This document shows positions 35,229 through 45,696 of a stretch of 64,000 bases of DNA, one piece after another. Source of the stretch: Deltaproteobacteria bacterium (GTDB lineage: Bacteria; Desulfobacterota; Desulfarculia; Adiutricales; Adiutricaceae). The notes beneath the pieces were generated by a model. It ran no database searches, was not told the DNA's origin, and was given only the letters and a program-made list of their open reading frames with translations. The translations under genes and the position numbers were made by a program. The stretch lies in contig JAITII010000148.1 of NCBI GenBank assembly GCA_031279515.1, positions 1 through 64,000 on the forward strand, given 5' to 3'. Position 1 is the stretch's first letter. Each line of letters starts with the position of its first letter.

Positions 35229-37073
35229 ATGGCACTACCTCCACACGAATTAACCAGCAATATCAACTTGAGGCACAATATCAATCTTACTACGGCATTG
35301 GATAGCCTTCCTATTGGCGTTATCCTTATTAATAAGGATGGTCTCGTAGTAGAGAGTAACAGTCAAATGTGCACCTTGCTACAGTTCAATGATTCCACCC
35401 TGGTGGGTAAGGACATAAGGGAATTATTTCGGGCTAGTTCAAAAAACTTCATTGAGCTGGCCAACTTTTCGGAAGAAAGCAATTATTTCCAGCTCCTGGA
35501 GTTTCCAGAGCTTTATGCCGTAACCCAACCCTTACGGGGAGATTTTTCAGGCCTTTCTATATCCATCATGGACTACAGGCATCTAGGCTCCTTTTTTGGA
35601 TCGTCCCCTTCCACGACGGTGCTAAACAGGGCCTACGAGAAGATTTTGGAAAACGGTAGCTTCGGGATCATGGTCTGCGACTCATGTGGTAAGGTGATTA
35701 TTGCAAATGAAAACATGGCCTTGCGCCTGGGAATGGAAAGGAGCAGCCTGGAGGGCTTAGAGGCCTTAAAGCTTTTAGAGCGAGGATACTTGAACGTCAA
35801 TATAGTATCAGAGGCCATTTTGACTAAATCTCCCGTAACCAGCCTTGTGCGGTATTTGCGAACAGGCAAGACGGTGACTTTAACCGCCTGTCCCATCCTG
35901 GCTTCAGACGCGCAAGTGAAGATGGTACTTGTCACTCAAAGGGATCTTACCCATTATTTTGATCCTGATGTCCTATCGAACAACGAGCGGGAGATTTTGG
36001 ATAGCTTAAGTGAGGAGTTCTCCGGGCGCCCTTTAGAAAAGGTCACCCGCAATTCTTTTGTCTCTAATAGCCCCATTATGCGTAGGACCCTAGATGCCGC
36101 CTATAAGTTCTCCCGCTCGCAGATACAAACGATCCTTTTAACCGGTGAGCCAGGGACAGAAAAGAGAAAGATAGCCCGTTATATCCACGACAGTTCCTTG
36201 CGCTCCGACGAGCCTTTCCTCTCCATAAATTGCACAGACTTTGAGGAAAAGGAGCTGGAGGGGGCGATCTTTGGCTGTGAGCGCGGGGCCCTAGGCCAAC
36301 CGGATATCCACTCTTATGCCGGAGCCATTCAGGCTGTGGGCAGGGGTACCTTATATCTGGAAAACTTCCACCAGACTTCCCTTCCTTTCCAGCTGAAGAT
36401 CTTGGTGTTTTTGGAAAAACACGAATATTGCAGGGTGGGTGGTGTTGAGCCCTTCCAATCCAAAGCCGCTATCTTCTTTTCTGCCAATGCCAATTTGGAA
36501 GTTCTCGTAAAGAAGAAGTCTTTTCTAGAAGAGCTCTACCTTAAATTGAACGACTTCCATATAAATGTGCCATCCTTGAGGCATAGGAGCGAGGACATTG
36601 TGGATATGGCAAGGGAAAAACTTTTGCATTTGAACAGCATTTATGGGCTTTCCAAATATTTAGATCATGAGGCAATAGATGTTCTTCAGGGGCGCAGCTT
36701 CCAAGCCAATGTGGTTGAGCTTGAAACGGCCATATACCAGGCAGCCCTTTTTAGTGTTTCCCCCAACATAGGAGCCTTTTTAAAGGCCTATTTTAAACCA
36801 GTAGATCCACTCGCCTCTTCGAGCCATAAGCAGAAGGTGAAGATTGAAAGTCCACCTTTCGATGACAAAATCCCCGGCTTTACTAGCGTGAAGGTGTCAG
36901 GCCTTATGGAGACCCTGGATTTGATAGAAAAACGCCTGTTAATGGAGACTATAGTACACTGTCGTAGCACCAGGGAAATGGCTACAATACTGGGTATAAG
37001 CCAGGCTGGGGTTTCTCGTAAGCTCCGCAAATACAACCTTAGGGCTCCAGGAAAGTACTTAATTAAGAGTTAG
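35229..37073 (+). CDS. NtrC-family regulator-like protein (PAS-AAA+-Fis HTH) with degenerate AAA+ motifs
   Basis: LPIGVILINKDGLVVESNSQM (PAS), LLTGEPGTEKRKIARYIH, FGCERGALGQP, RGTLYLENF, C-terminal REMATILGISQAGVSRKLRKYNL. Confidence 0.85.
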   Translation: MALPPHELTSNINLRHNINLTTALDSLPIGVILINKDGLVVESNSQMCTLLQFNDSTLVGKDIRELFRASSKNFIELANFSEESNYFQLLEFPELYAVTQPLRGDFSGLSISIMDYRHLGSFFGSSPSTTVLNRAYEKILENGSFGIMVCDSCGKVIIANENMALRLGMERSSLEGLEALKLLERGYLNVNIVSEAILTKSPVTSLVRYLRTGKTVTLTACPILASDAQVKMVLVTQRDLTHYFDPDVLSNNEREILDSLSEEFSGRPLEKVTRNSFVSNSPIMRRTLDAAYKFSRSQIQTILLTGEPGTEKRKIARYIHDSSLRSDEPFLSINCTDFEEKELEGAIFGCERGALGQPDIHSYAGAIQAVGRGTLYLENFHQTSLPFQLKILVFLEKHEYCRVGGVEPFQSKAAIFFSANANLEVLVKKKSFLEELYLKLNDFHINVPSLRHRSEDIVDMAREKLLHLNSIYGLSKYLDHEAIDVLQGRSFQANVVELETAIYQAALFSVSPNIGAFLKAYFKPVDPLASSSHKQKVKIESPPFDDKIPGFTSVKVSGLMETLDLIEKRLLMETIVHCRSTREMATILGISQAGVSRKLRKYNLRAPGKYLIKS

Positions 37074-37244
37074 TTTTGGTCTTAGGGGGGGTACCACATA
37101 GCTGGATGTTTAATGTTCTCTAAGTTATGGCTTTTTCTTTTTCAAAATGTAAGCTAAAAGATGTGGTGATTAATATCAAATTCTAAGGGTCGCATGAGCT
37201 TTTATAAGGCTTTTTAAAATTTCTTCTTTTTTAAATGGCCTTTC

Positions 37245-37309
37245 GAGCTTTACTTTAGAGTTCTACTTTTAGAGCTTTACCTTTAGAGTTCTACCTTTAG
37301 AGCTTTACC
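37245..37309. repeat. 14-bp tandem repeat (28-bp dimer), about 5 units
   Basis: GAGCTTTACTTTA / GAGTTCTACTTTTA / GAGCTTTACCTTTA / GAGTTCTACCTTTA / GAGCTTTACC. Confidence 0.8.
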
Positions 37310-37367
37310 ATGATAATCTTAGGGCTAAAGAGAGAAGTTACTAACCCCCATTGGTTTATTGGGAATG

Positions 37368-37389
37368 AAATGTAACTTGTGCTACATTT
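37368..37389. promoter_or_regulatory. Inverted repeat AAATGTA-N8-TACATTT, candidate operator
   Basis: Read directly; contains ATGTAA-N6-CTACAT. Confidence 0.4.
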
Positions 37390-37954
37390 TGTCTCTTAAA
37401 ATGGGGCATATCTTTAGACTTTTTTTAAGGACCTATAGAAGTCTATGACCTTAAGTTAGCGAAAAAAATTTTTATCTAGCTCTTTGAAGCATGTTATACA
37501 AAATAAAATGTGTAACATTTACTACTAATTTTTTTCCCATAGGCAAACTAGTGGGTTTTAAAAAAATTTTTACGCTAAGGCTAGGGTATTTTTTGGGAAT
37601 TATTATCATTAATTATATGTTATTTTGTTATATTTATTTCTAAATATATACTTTAAGTGTATATTACTTTGTTTTTTAAGAGTTTTTTAGTTCTTGAAAG
37701 CCCTCTTTTTAATGTAAAAATATTTTGAAAAATCCTTTAGCACTGCTTTACCTTTAAAAATTTATATTTTAAGATTAGCCCCAATGAGCCAAAGGGCGTA
37801 TCTGGCCAGATAGGTCGCGCCTTTTTAAGGTACTCAAGATTTACTATTTTTTTATGGGGCTTAATTTAAGCACTTTTTTTACCTATTGTTTTTTTCCTTC
37901 TTTAAATCCTTCCCCATACTTGAAACACCAGAAATCTTCACCTCTATTTGAGGT

Positions 37955-37972
37955 ATGTAACAACGATTACAT
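37955..37972. promoter_or_regulatory. Inverted repeat ATGTAA-N6-TTACAT, candidate operator
   Basis: ATGTAACAACGATTACAT about 90 bp upstream of ORF 38063. Confidence 0.45.
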
Positions 37973-38062
37973 AGGGCAGATATACTGCCTCATGGAAGAC
38001 CATGGGTTTTTGTCTTCTAGTGTAAAGTTATAAGCATAAGACCCTATTATGTCTATAACCTT

Positions 38063-39568
38063 TTGGGCTGGGATTGCGTCTCGGCTCTTTTATTATTCTG
38101 TTTATTATTTTTAGTGAGATATCATATGCGTTTCATTAGTTTAGAAACCTTCACCGGAGCACTTTCCTCCGGCGAGCTTGTTTCACAGATCTTCGATGAT
38201 TTTTCCACAGGGGTGACCATCGTGGATTTTAATTCGGAGATAGTCTATCTTAATGCCGCCCAGGCTAAAATAGACAATATAGAGCCTACGGAAGCTTTGG
38301 GTAAGAAAATTACTGACCTACAGAAGGTGGGAGACAAGGCCTCCCATCCGATTATCCTTGCCCTAATCTCTCGGAAACCTTTAGTTAACAAGAGCTGCGT
38401 CTACTACGCTGCCAGAGGGAAACTGGTAAATACTATCCAGAATGTTTTTGCTATAGTCAAAGACGGGGCACTTTTGGGGTGTATTTCTTTTTCCAACGAG
38501 TACGATTGCTTTTTGGAAACCTATAACCTGGATCTAGGTACTACCCTTAAGTCTGAAGAACAAGAGGAAGTAGCTAAGCTACCTTCCTGTCATATAGTGA
38601 CTGAGGACAAGAGTTATTTGTCCTGCCTAGACATAGTCTCCAAGTCTGCCGATACCCCATCTCCTATCCTGATGTACGGGGAGAGGGGGAGCGGCAAGCA
38701 TATGTTAGCGAGATACATCCATGCTAACTCCATCAGAAGGGACAAGCCCTTTATAACCCTCAACTGCTCTTCCATCCCGGAAAACATCTTGGAGGGGCTC
38801 CTCTTTGGTACCGTGGAGGGGGCATTTACGGCGTCGGTGGATCGTCCAGGGGTCCTGGAGCTAGCTAATGGTGGAACCCTCTTTTTGGATTCCATAGAAA
38901 CCATCCCAGTGGGTCTGCAAAAGAAGATATCCAAAGCCATAAAGGATCAGAAGGTTAGAAGGGTAGGGTCTTCTAACAGCGATAGGGACTTTTCTATAAA
39001 GTTCATCAGCGCCTTGGGGGTGGCACCCAACGAGGCTGTGGAATGCGGCAGGTTAAAGCCTGAGCTTTTGATGCGTCTAGGGGCGGTTATGGTGGCTTTG
39101 CCTCCCTTGCGGGAACGAAAGGGGGATATACCCTTATTAACCGATCACTTCGTCAAAAGACACAATGAGCTTTTGGGGAAAAAGGTCGAAAACTTAGATG
39201 ATGAGCTCAAAGACTCTTTCAAGTGTTACCGCTGGCCAGGTAATGTGAGGGAGTTAGAAAACGCCATAGAAGGAGCCATGAACATGGTTAGCGCTGAGGA
39301 AACCAAGCTTACAACTGGGCATTTCAGTTCCACCTTATTGGCCCATATGCTAAGCGAATCCCGGGCCCTAAGCTTTGCTAGGGATCAGGTCAGACCACCG
39401 CACTATCTCCACCGCCCGGCCGAGGCTGAGCGTATAGCCTCGGCTTTGGAGGCAGCTGGGGGCAATGCCGCTAAGGCGGCCAGGAGCCTCAAGATCTCTC
39501 CTCAGCTGATGAACTATAAGCTTAAGAAATTCAGCCTTAAAAAGAATATTACCGTGCATGTGGAATAG
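38063..39568 (+). CDS. NtrC-family (RocR-like) regulator with altered GAFTGA and Walker B
   Basis: PAS-like N-terminus, MYGERGSGKHMLARYIHANS, VEGAFTASVDRPG, GTLFLDSIETIP, YRWPGNVRELENAIEGA, C-terminal Fis-like HTH. Confidence 0.88.
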   Translation: MGWDCVSALLLFCLLFLVRYHMRFISLETFTGALSSGELVSQIFDDFSTGVTIVDFNSEIVYLNAAQAKIDNIEPTEALGKKITDLQKVGDKASHPIILALISRKPLVNKSCVYYAARGKLVNTIQNVFAIVKDGALLGCISFSNEYDCFLETYNLDLGTTLKSEEQEEVAKLPSCHIVTEDKSYLSCLDIVSKSADTPSPILMYGERGSGKHMLARYIHANSIRRDKPFITLNCSSIPENILEGLLFGTVEGAFTASVDRPGVLELANGGTLFLDSIETIPVGLQKKISKAIKDQKVRRVGSSNSDRDFSIKFISALGVAPNEAVECGRLKPELLMRLGAVMVALPPLRERKGDIPLLTDHFVKRHNELLGKKVENLDDELKDSFKCYRWPGNVRELENAIEGAMNMVSAEETKLTTGHFSSTLLAHMLSESRALSFARDQVRPPHYLHRPAEAERIASALEAAGGNAAKAARSLKISPQLMNYKLKKFSLKKNITVHVE

Positions 39569-39646
39569 GCTTTTTTAGGTAAGATTGCCGCAAGAAGGGC
39601 TAGATTTTTACTTTTTGGATTTTTTAACCCTATGAGGGTAAATTTA

Positions 39647-39677
39647 AGGGCCAACCTGGCTGGGCTGGCCCTTTTTT
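39647..39677 (+). terminator. Rho-independent terminator
   Basis: AAGGGCCAACCTGGCTGGGCTGGCCCTTTTTT. Confidence 0.75.
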
Positions 39678-39866
39678 ATTATGTGCCCTTCAAGGGTTTA
39701 GGCTTTATTTTTTTCGCGCTTTTAGGCCCTTTTGTCCAAGAGCCTTCCGAGGCAAGGAGGGTAGTGATTTAGAGTTTTCTAATAGGCCAAAATTTTGTAT
39801 AGTAGGTATTAATTTTATCCGGCCAATGATACAAAAATACATCAAAAATAATAGGAATCGTTTCTA

Positions 39867-40253
39867 ATGTACTCATTTACCATAAAGACCCCAAAAGAAG
39901 GCTTTATCAACATTACTTCTGAAATCAAAAATTGTCTTTTGGATTCCAATATTCTGGAAGGATTCTGTGTCGTCTTTGTCCCACATACCACTGCTGGGGT
40001 TACCATCAATGAAAATGCCGACCCCAATGTACCCAAGGACATCCTTTTGGGCTTGGCTAGGGCCTTTCCCGACAGTCCTGATTTCCAGCACAATGAGGGC
40101 AATAGCGCTGCCCATCTCAAATCTTCCGCCGTGGGCTCAAGTGTTACAATACTTGTGGAAAAGGGGGAGTTAGTCTTGGGCACCTGGCAAGGTGTCTTCT
40201 TCTGTGAGTTTGACGGTCCTCGCAACCGCATTTTTTATGTAAAGTTTCACTAA
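39867..40253 (+). CDS. yjbQ: YjbQ/UPF0047 family protein
   Basis: VPHTTAGVTINENADPNVPKDILLGLARAFP...GNSAAHLKSSAVGSSVTILVEKGELVLGTWQGVFFCEFDGPRNR. Confidence 0.92.
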   Translation: MYSFTIKTPKEGFINITSEIKNCLLDSNILEGFCVVFVPHTTAGVTINENADPNVPKDILLGLARAFPDSPDFQHNEGNSAAHLKSSAVGSSVTILVEKGELVLGTWQGVFFCEFDGPRNRIFYVKFH

Positions 40254-40392
40254 AACGCATCCTGGGGAGCCAGGGGTAAAAATTATTTAATTTTATTATA
40301 AGATGCTATATTATAATATACTGTATATTATTAGGTAACTCTCTATTTCTTTCCCACCTTCCCTTGCCGGTATTTCTCACCAGGACACGATT

Positions 40393-41937
40393 ATGCAGAG
40401 AAAATATCTTCCATTTTTGGTGTTTATCTCCCTTTTTCTGACCCTGGTTTGCTGCGGCCAGGTGGCCAAGGCCCAAGAGCAAGGCCAGGCTCTTCCCCCG
40501 GCGCCCGATTCCAATGACATTGTAGTCTATGAGCTTAAACCCGTTCCCCCTCTGCCTACCAGCCAAGAGGAAAGCCCACCGGCAAATACGGGTAATAATG
40601 GGGCAGGCCAAGATCAAGAAAGCAATATAGAAGTAGTACCGGTAGAGCCTGGAAGGCAGGACGCTTCTCCCCAGTCCCAGGCGCAAAACTTGGAGCCTTA
40701 TACCTATGCCAGGGTACTTTTTTTAGGCGATATCATGGTCCACGGTCAACAGTTAAGGGCAGCTAAAAGGGAGGATGGTAGCTATGATTTTCATCCCCAG
40801 TTCGCCAATATTAAGCCCTTGTTGCGCCGGGCCATGGTCATTGGTAACCTGGAGACCACCTTGTCCGGTCCTGAGTCAGGGTTCACTGGCTATCCTGCAT
40901 TCAATACCCCAGATGCCCTGGCAGAGGCCTTAAAGGACCTGGGCGTCTCCATAGTGACCCTGGCCAATAACCACATGATGGATAGAAGCACAGAAGGGGC
41001 CAGGCGCACCACCGAGGTCTTAGATAGTTTAGGTATCATCTGGACGGGGGTAAGTAATGAGCTAATTCCCCCTTACCAACCACTTTTACTGGAATACGAT
41101 GATATCAAGTGGGCTTTAGTTAACTTTACTTACGGCTCCAATGCAGCCATTAAAAAGGACCCGGAACAGCCCTTAGATCTGAATATTCTCTCCGAAGAGA
41201 CTTTACTTAAGGGCTTGGAGATGGCAAGGCAGCAAAACCCAGACGTATTGGTCTGCCTTATGCACTTCGGTGAGGAATATAGGATTACCCCAAACAGCTA
41301 TCAGAACAAGTATGTAGACCTGGCTCTGGAAAATGGCGCGGATATAGTCATAGGCACTCATCCCCATGTGCTCCAGCCCATAAAGATAGTCCCTTCGGAC
41401 AAGGGTTATGCCGTAGTGGCCTATTCCCTAGGAAATTTCATCTCCAATCAGCGGACTCGGCCCAGGGAGCGGAGTGCCATCTTGGCTGTGGAGTTTGAAA
41501 AACTGGAGGATGGTCCCAGGCTAAAAAGGGTGTCAGTAGCTCCTATTTATGTCTATTCCAGCTGCGGCAAAGGCAGCCGCGAATGCCGCATCGAGCTTTA
41601 CTACGGTCAGGGAGAGATCCCCCAGGGACCCCTGATATCAGGCCAGCCCGTTAGTAGCGAGCCTGAATACCAGAGCCTTTACCTCTATCAGGAACAGGAT
41701 CCAGAAGAGCCTCCAAAAAATGAAGCTCCACCTTTGCCAGCTGAAAACCCCCCAGAAAATAGCCAGCAAGCCGAAAACAGCCTTCCTTTAAGGGAACTTA
41801 ACAGGATCCAAGAGACTGGCCAGACGGTGCTAGACTTTTTGGGAGCCACAGGGGAAAAGGACAGATTTGGCTTTTTTACCCTTTGGGATGCCGATGAGCC
41901 GGAAAAGCTTCCTGTGGGTACGCGAAAGACACCCTAA
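40393..41937 (+). CDS. CapA/PGA_cap family metallophosphatase-like protein, secreted
   Basis: ARVLFLGDIMVHGQQL...VIGNLETTLSG...VTLANNHMMDRSTEGARRTTEVLDSLGI...IGTHPHVLQPI...SLGNFISNQ. Confidence 0.92.
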   Translation: MQRKYLPFLVFISLFLTLVCCGQVAKAQEQGQALPPAPDSNDIVVYELKPVPPLPTSQEESPPANTGNNGAGQDQESNIEVVPVEPGRQDASPQSQAQNLEPYTYARVLFLGDIMVHGQQLRAAKREDGSYDFHPQFANIKPLLRRAMVIGNLETTLSGPESGFTGYPAFNTPDALAEALKDLGVSIVTLANNHMMDRSTEGARRTTEVLDSLGIIWTGVSNELIPPYQPLLLEYDDIKWALVNFTYGSNAAIKKDPEQPLDLNILSEETLLKGLEMARQQNPDVLVCLMHFGEEYRITPNSYQNKYVDLALENGADIVIGTHPHVLQPIKIVPSDKGYAVVAYSLGNFISNQRTRPRERSAILAVEFEKLEDGPRLKRVSVAPIYVYSSCGKGSRECRIELYYGQGEIPQGPLISGQPVSSEPEYQSLYLYQEQDPEEPPKNEAPPLPAENPPENSQQAENSLPLRELNRIQETGQTVLDFLGATGEKDRFGFFTLWDADEPEKLPVGTRKTP

Positions 41938-42219
41938 TGAAATGACTTTTTTCATCTTGAAAAAGAAGTCGTTTTGTTAAATTGGGATTAAAAATGGAAA
42001 GAGCTTAAGCTCTCTGGGTAAAATTGGGATTTTGTAGCCAAGCATTTTTCATATGCTATAATAGTACATAAGCGCATCCTTTAATGTGCGAAGATATCTT
42101 GATCATGAGTTTCTTTGAAATAATGCAAATTTCAGGTAAATTTGCAAAATCTTCTAGACTGAACTTTTCTATATAGTTTTGGTCAAAAGGGCCTATTTTT
42201 CTTATCTAGGAGAAAGCAT

Positions 42220-43206
42220 ATGAAATTTCTGGCTAAAATATATCTAACCTCACTTCTTATAGCCACCTTCTTGTTTTTTCCCACCAAGGTTTTTGGGCAG
42301 TCTTTGAAGGAACTTTACATAAACTTAGGCACAGGCGGGGTAACCGGGGTCTACTACCCTGTAGGACAAGCCATCTGTAGGTTAGTTGGCTCAGATGGCG
42401 AAACGGAACCAATCATATACTGCACTGCCCTGTCTTCCAGTGGTTCTGCGGCTAACATAAATTCGCTTAAATTAGGGGATCTGGACCTGGCTTTAGTCCA
42501 GTCTGACATCCAGCACTATGCGTATACAGGTACTGAAGTATTCGCTGGGGTGGGTCCAAATTTGGAACTTCGAGAACTCTTTGCCCTACATTCAGAGTCT
42601 TTTAATCTGGTGGTACGAGATGATGCCAATATATTCTCCTTTGAAGATCTAGAAGGAAAACGTGTAAATCTTGGCGTTCCTGGGTCCGGTAACCGTAAAA
42701 CTTTTGAAATGCTTATAGAGGAATTTGGTTGGACAACGGACATTTTTGCCTCAGCAGAAGAATTTAAGACGCCTGAAATGGCAAGCGCCTTGTGCAACAA
42801 CAAGATTGACGCTTACATCTATGTAGTAGGCCACCCTAACGCCTCTATTCAAGAAGCAGCAAATAGCTGTTCTTCACATTTGGTGCCGGTGACAGGCCCC
42901 AAAGTGGACTCCTTTCTGCAGAAATACCCCTACTTCTCCATTTCCATAATCCCTGGAGGGATGTACAGGGGTACTAACAACGACGTGGTGACCTTTGGGC
43001 CCAGGGCGACCCTTATGGCCACCACAAAATTATCCGATGACTTGGCTTATCGAATAACCAAGGCGTTATTTGACAACTTAGAAGATTTGAAAAGCCAGCA
43101 TTTATCTTTGTCCAATCTCACTGCCGAAGGCATGATAATTACTTATTCGGCACCCTTGCATGATGGAGCCGTCAAGTATTTCAAAGAAAAAGGCCTTTTA
43201 CCGTAA
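42220..43206 (+). CDS. TAXI-family TRAP transporter solute-binding protein
   Basis: LYINLGTGGVTGVYYPVGQAICRLV...ALSSSGSAANINSLKLGDLDLALVQSD...RVNLGVPGSGNRKTFEMLI. Confidence 0.92.
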   Translation: MKFLAKIYLTSLLIATFLFFPTKVFGQSLKELYINLGTGGVTGVYYPVGQAICRLVGSDGETEPIIYCTALSSSGSAANINSLKLGDLDLALVQSDIQHYAYTGTEVFAGVGPNLELRELFALHSESFNLVVRDDANIFSFEDLEGKRVNLGVPGSGNRKTFEMLIEEFGWTTDIFASAEEFKTPEMASALCNNKIDAYIYVVGHPNASIQEAANSCSSHLVPVTGPKVDSFLQKYPYFSISIIPGGMYRGTNNDVVTFGPRATLMATTKLSDDLAYRITKALFDNLEDLKSQHLSLSNLTAEGMIITYSAPLHDGAVKYFKEKGLLP

Positions 43207-44281
43207 AGGCATTCCTTCTATCCTAGAGGCCTTGCCTCCTAGAGCTAGAAAAATTTTCTGCTGTGATTTCTGAGGATTACAGGCTTTGGACAGTTAATAG
43301 ATGAAATAGAAACAATAGGACAAAGTTTAGAAGTGCCAAGGGCTTCACATGTGATAATGATAAAAGCGCCATTTTTTGTCCATCTTTTTAAGAAGGCGAT
43401 AAGCTCACCTCTTTCTATTAGCTAGCTTTGAAGTCATAGGCTGCGCGCATTTGGGATTATCTATTTTTTCATACTTTTTAAGGTCGCATCGTATACCACA
43501 ACTCTTACTACAATCTAAAATAGAAGTAAATCCTTTTAGCTTGTATGAAAGTTCCTTGTTAGCCTTTACATTTTCCCGTTAAAGGTAAGAGAAGGATTTT
43601 TCATGCTTATTAGAGAAAAGGCTTATTTTTGAAGGTTTTGTATTAGAATTGTTTTGGAAAGATTAAAAGAAAAAAACTAGAATTTTTGCCTCATTGAATA
43701 GCATAACAGATAGAAGCCCTTGTATGACATTTAACAGAATGTTTACAAATATATTAATAATGAGATTAATGGCAACGCATAGTCAGATACTGCATAAGTA
43801 GAGGGCACTGCGGCCGATTATTAATTTTAGAGCATGCTAAAGCAAGTAGCTTTTGTTGCGCCACCTATCCTGAATTTGCAAATAAATTAGATTTATTGTT
43901 AAATTAAGTGCCTAAAAGCTTTAAACCCCGAGACTTTTAGTTTTTTTAAGCGATTTTTCTTTCGTAGAAAATGTGATTAATGGATAGATTTTTTTCGCTC
44001 TTGGTCTATGTTTTGTACCTTTAGATAAAAATCCAAAGACGCCCCTATCGCCCCCAATTTTCTTATTGGCCCTTAAAAGCTACCTTAAGCCCCCCATTTC
44101 TCTAAATACCTTAATTTACTAATCTTTTTTCTAGCTTCCTTCTTATAGCCACCTCCTTATGGACGGAAATATTATTTTCGTCACATGCAAAATTCCCCTA
44201 AAGCTGATAAGATGCTTTCTTTGGGTGTTTTGCTCAAAAACCTCCCCTTACTTTCATTATCCCTCCAAATATTAAGGTTTT

Positions 44282-45505
44282 ATGGAATCCACCATCCCAC
44301 ATTTTGTGCCCAAAAGCTTGGCTAGGCTTACTGTTCTTTTGGGTTTTTTATGTGCCTTTGCCCCTTTTTCTACTGACCTGTATCTGGCAGCCTTCCCCGC
44401 CATGGCCAAGGACATGGATACCAGCGTGGAAAGGATTCAGCTTACCTTATCTATCTTTTTCTTTGGGTTGGCTCTAGGGCAACTCGCGTACGGGCCTTTA
44501 AGCGACAGATTCGGACGCCGGGTGCCTCTCATGGCGGGATTGCTTCTCTATATCATAGTTTCAGTGCTTATGGTCTTCGTGCGGGACATAGGCCTCTTTC
44601 TCCTCTTGCGGTTTTTGCAAGCTTTAGGAGGCTGCGCTGGCATGGTCATAGGTAGGGCAGTTGTCAGGGACTCCTTTGACCTTAAAGGTTCGGCCAGGGT
44701 CTTTACCATCATTATGGCCATCCAGGCTATAGGGCCTGTGGTGGCTCCAGTCTTAGGTGCTTACCTGGTATCCACCATTACCTGGTCCTCCTGCTTCGTC
44801 TTCATGGCAATTTTGGGTTGTTTTTGCCTATTGGCTACTTATTTTGTCTTGGAGGAATCCCTGCCCCAGGAAAGAAGGGTGAAGAAAAGCTTTTGGGAGA
44901 TCCTCAAGGTATTTCTTGAGATAATTTCTAATAGGAATTTTCTCTTCATGGCCTTGGCAGGGGCCTTGGCCGGCTCTTCTATCTTTGCCTTCATAAGCGG
45001 CTCCCCGGCCGTATTAATGGACTATTACGGCTTTACAGAGACAGAGTACGGCTGGGCTTTCGCCATCTTTTCCTTAGCTGTTGCCGTCATGGCTCAGCTA
45101 AACTTCTTACTTTTAAGAAAATTTACTGCGAGATTAATCTTAACCGGGGCCATAATCTGGATGGCCCTCTCTTCAGTCTTGTTAACATTGTTAGCTGAGA
45201 TCTGGGTTCTTCCATCTGCTTTGTGGCTTATTTTTTTCCTCTACCTTATCCTGATGAGTCTGCCTATGGTGGCGGCCAATTCCACAGCACTGGCTATGTC
45301 TTATAGTGGCAAGTATGCCGGTAGCGCCTCTTCCATAGTGGGGGTCTTGCAATTTGCCGCAGCCGCTCTTATAAGCTCGCTTATGGGACCTAGTGGGGCT
45401 ATATTTGCCTTTCCCATGTCGGCACTCATAGCTATTTTTAGCTTAGTTGGAGTATTTTTTCTTACCAGATGTCGCTTTGAAAAAACAAATAGCGATAATG
45501 GGTAG
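44282..45505 (+). CDS. Bcr/CflA-family MFS drug-resistance transporter
   Basis: FAPFSTDLYLAAFPAMAKDMDTSVERIQLTLSIFFFGLALGQLAYGPLSDRFGRRVPLMAGLLLY. Confidence 0.93.
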   Translation: MESTIPHFVPKSLARLTVLLGFLCAFAPFSTDLYLAAFPAMAKDMDTSVERIQLTLSIFFFGLALGQLAYGPLSDRFGRRVPLMAGLLLYIIVSVLMVFVRDIGLFLLLRFLQALGGCAGMVIGRAVVRDSFDLKGSARVFTIIMAIQAIGPVVAPVLGAYLVSTITWSSCFVFMAILGCFCLLATYFVLEESLPQERRVKKSFWEILKVFLEIISNRNFLFMALAGALAGSSIFAFISGSPAVLMDYYGFTETEYGWAFAIFSLAVAVMAQLNFLLLRKFTARLILTGAIIWMALSSVLLTLLAEIWVLPSALWLIFFLYLILMSLPMVAANSTALAMSYSGKYAGSASSIVGVLQFAAAALISSLMGPSGAIFAFPMSALIAIFSLVGVFFLTRCRFEKTNSDNG

Positions 45506-45651
45506 CTTACAACCAGCATTGAGTTAAGATTTTATCACCTACAATTTTGTTACTAAAATATTTAATACTCTTTAAAATATTTATAATATATTAAATATAT
45601 TATTATGTATATTTAAAGATAAAAGATAATCTCTATCTATTAAACATTTTT

Positions 45652-45677
45652 CTGTAAAATTAAACGATTTTTTACAG
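45652..45677. terminator. Hairpin 20 bp past the transposase stop; terminator-like or part of the IS end
   Basis: CTGTAAAA-N10-TTTTACAG perfect 8-bp stem. Confidence 0.35.
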
Positions 45678-45696
45678 CTCCATTTTATATCTGTAT

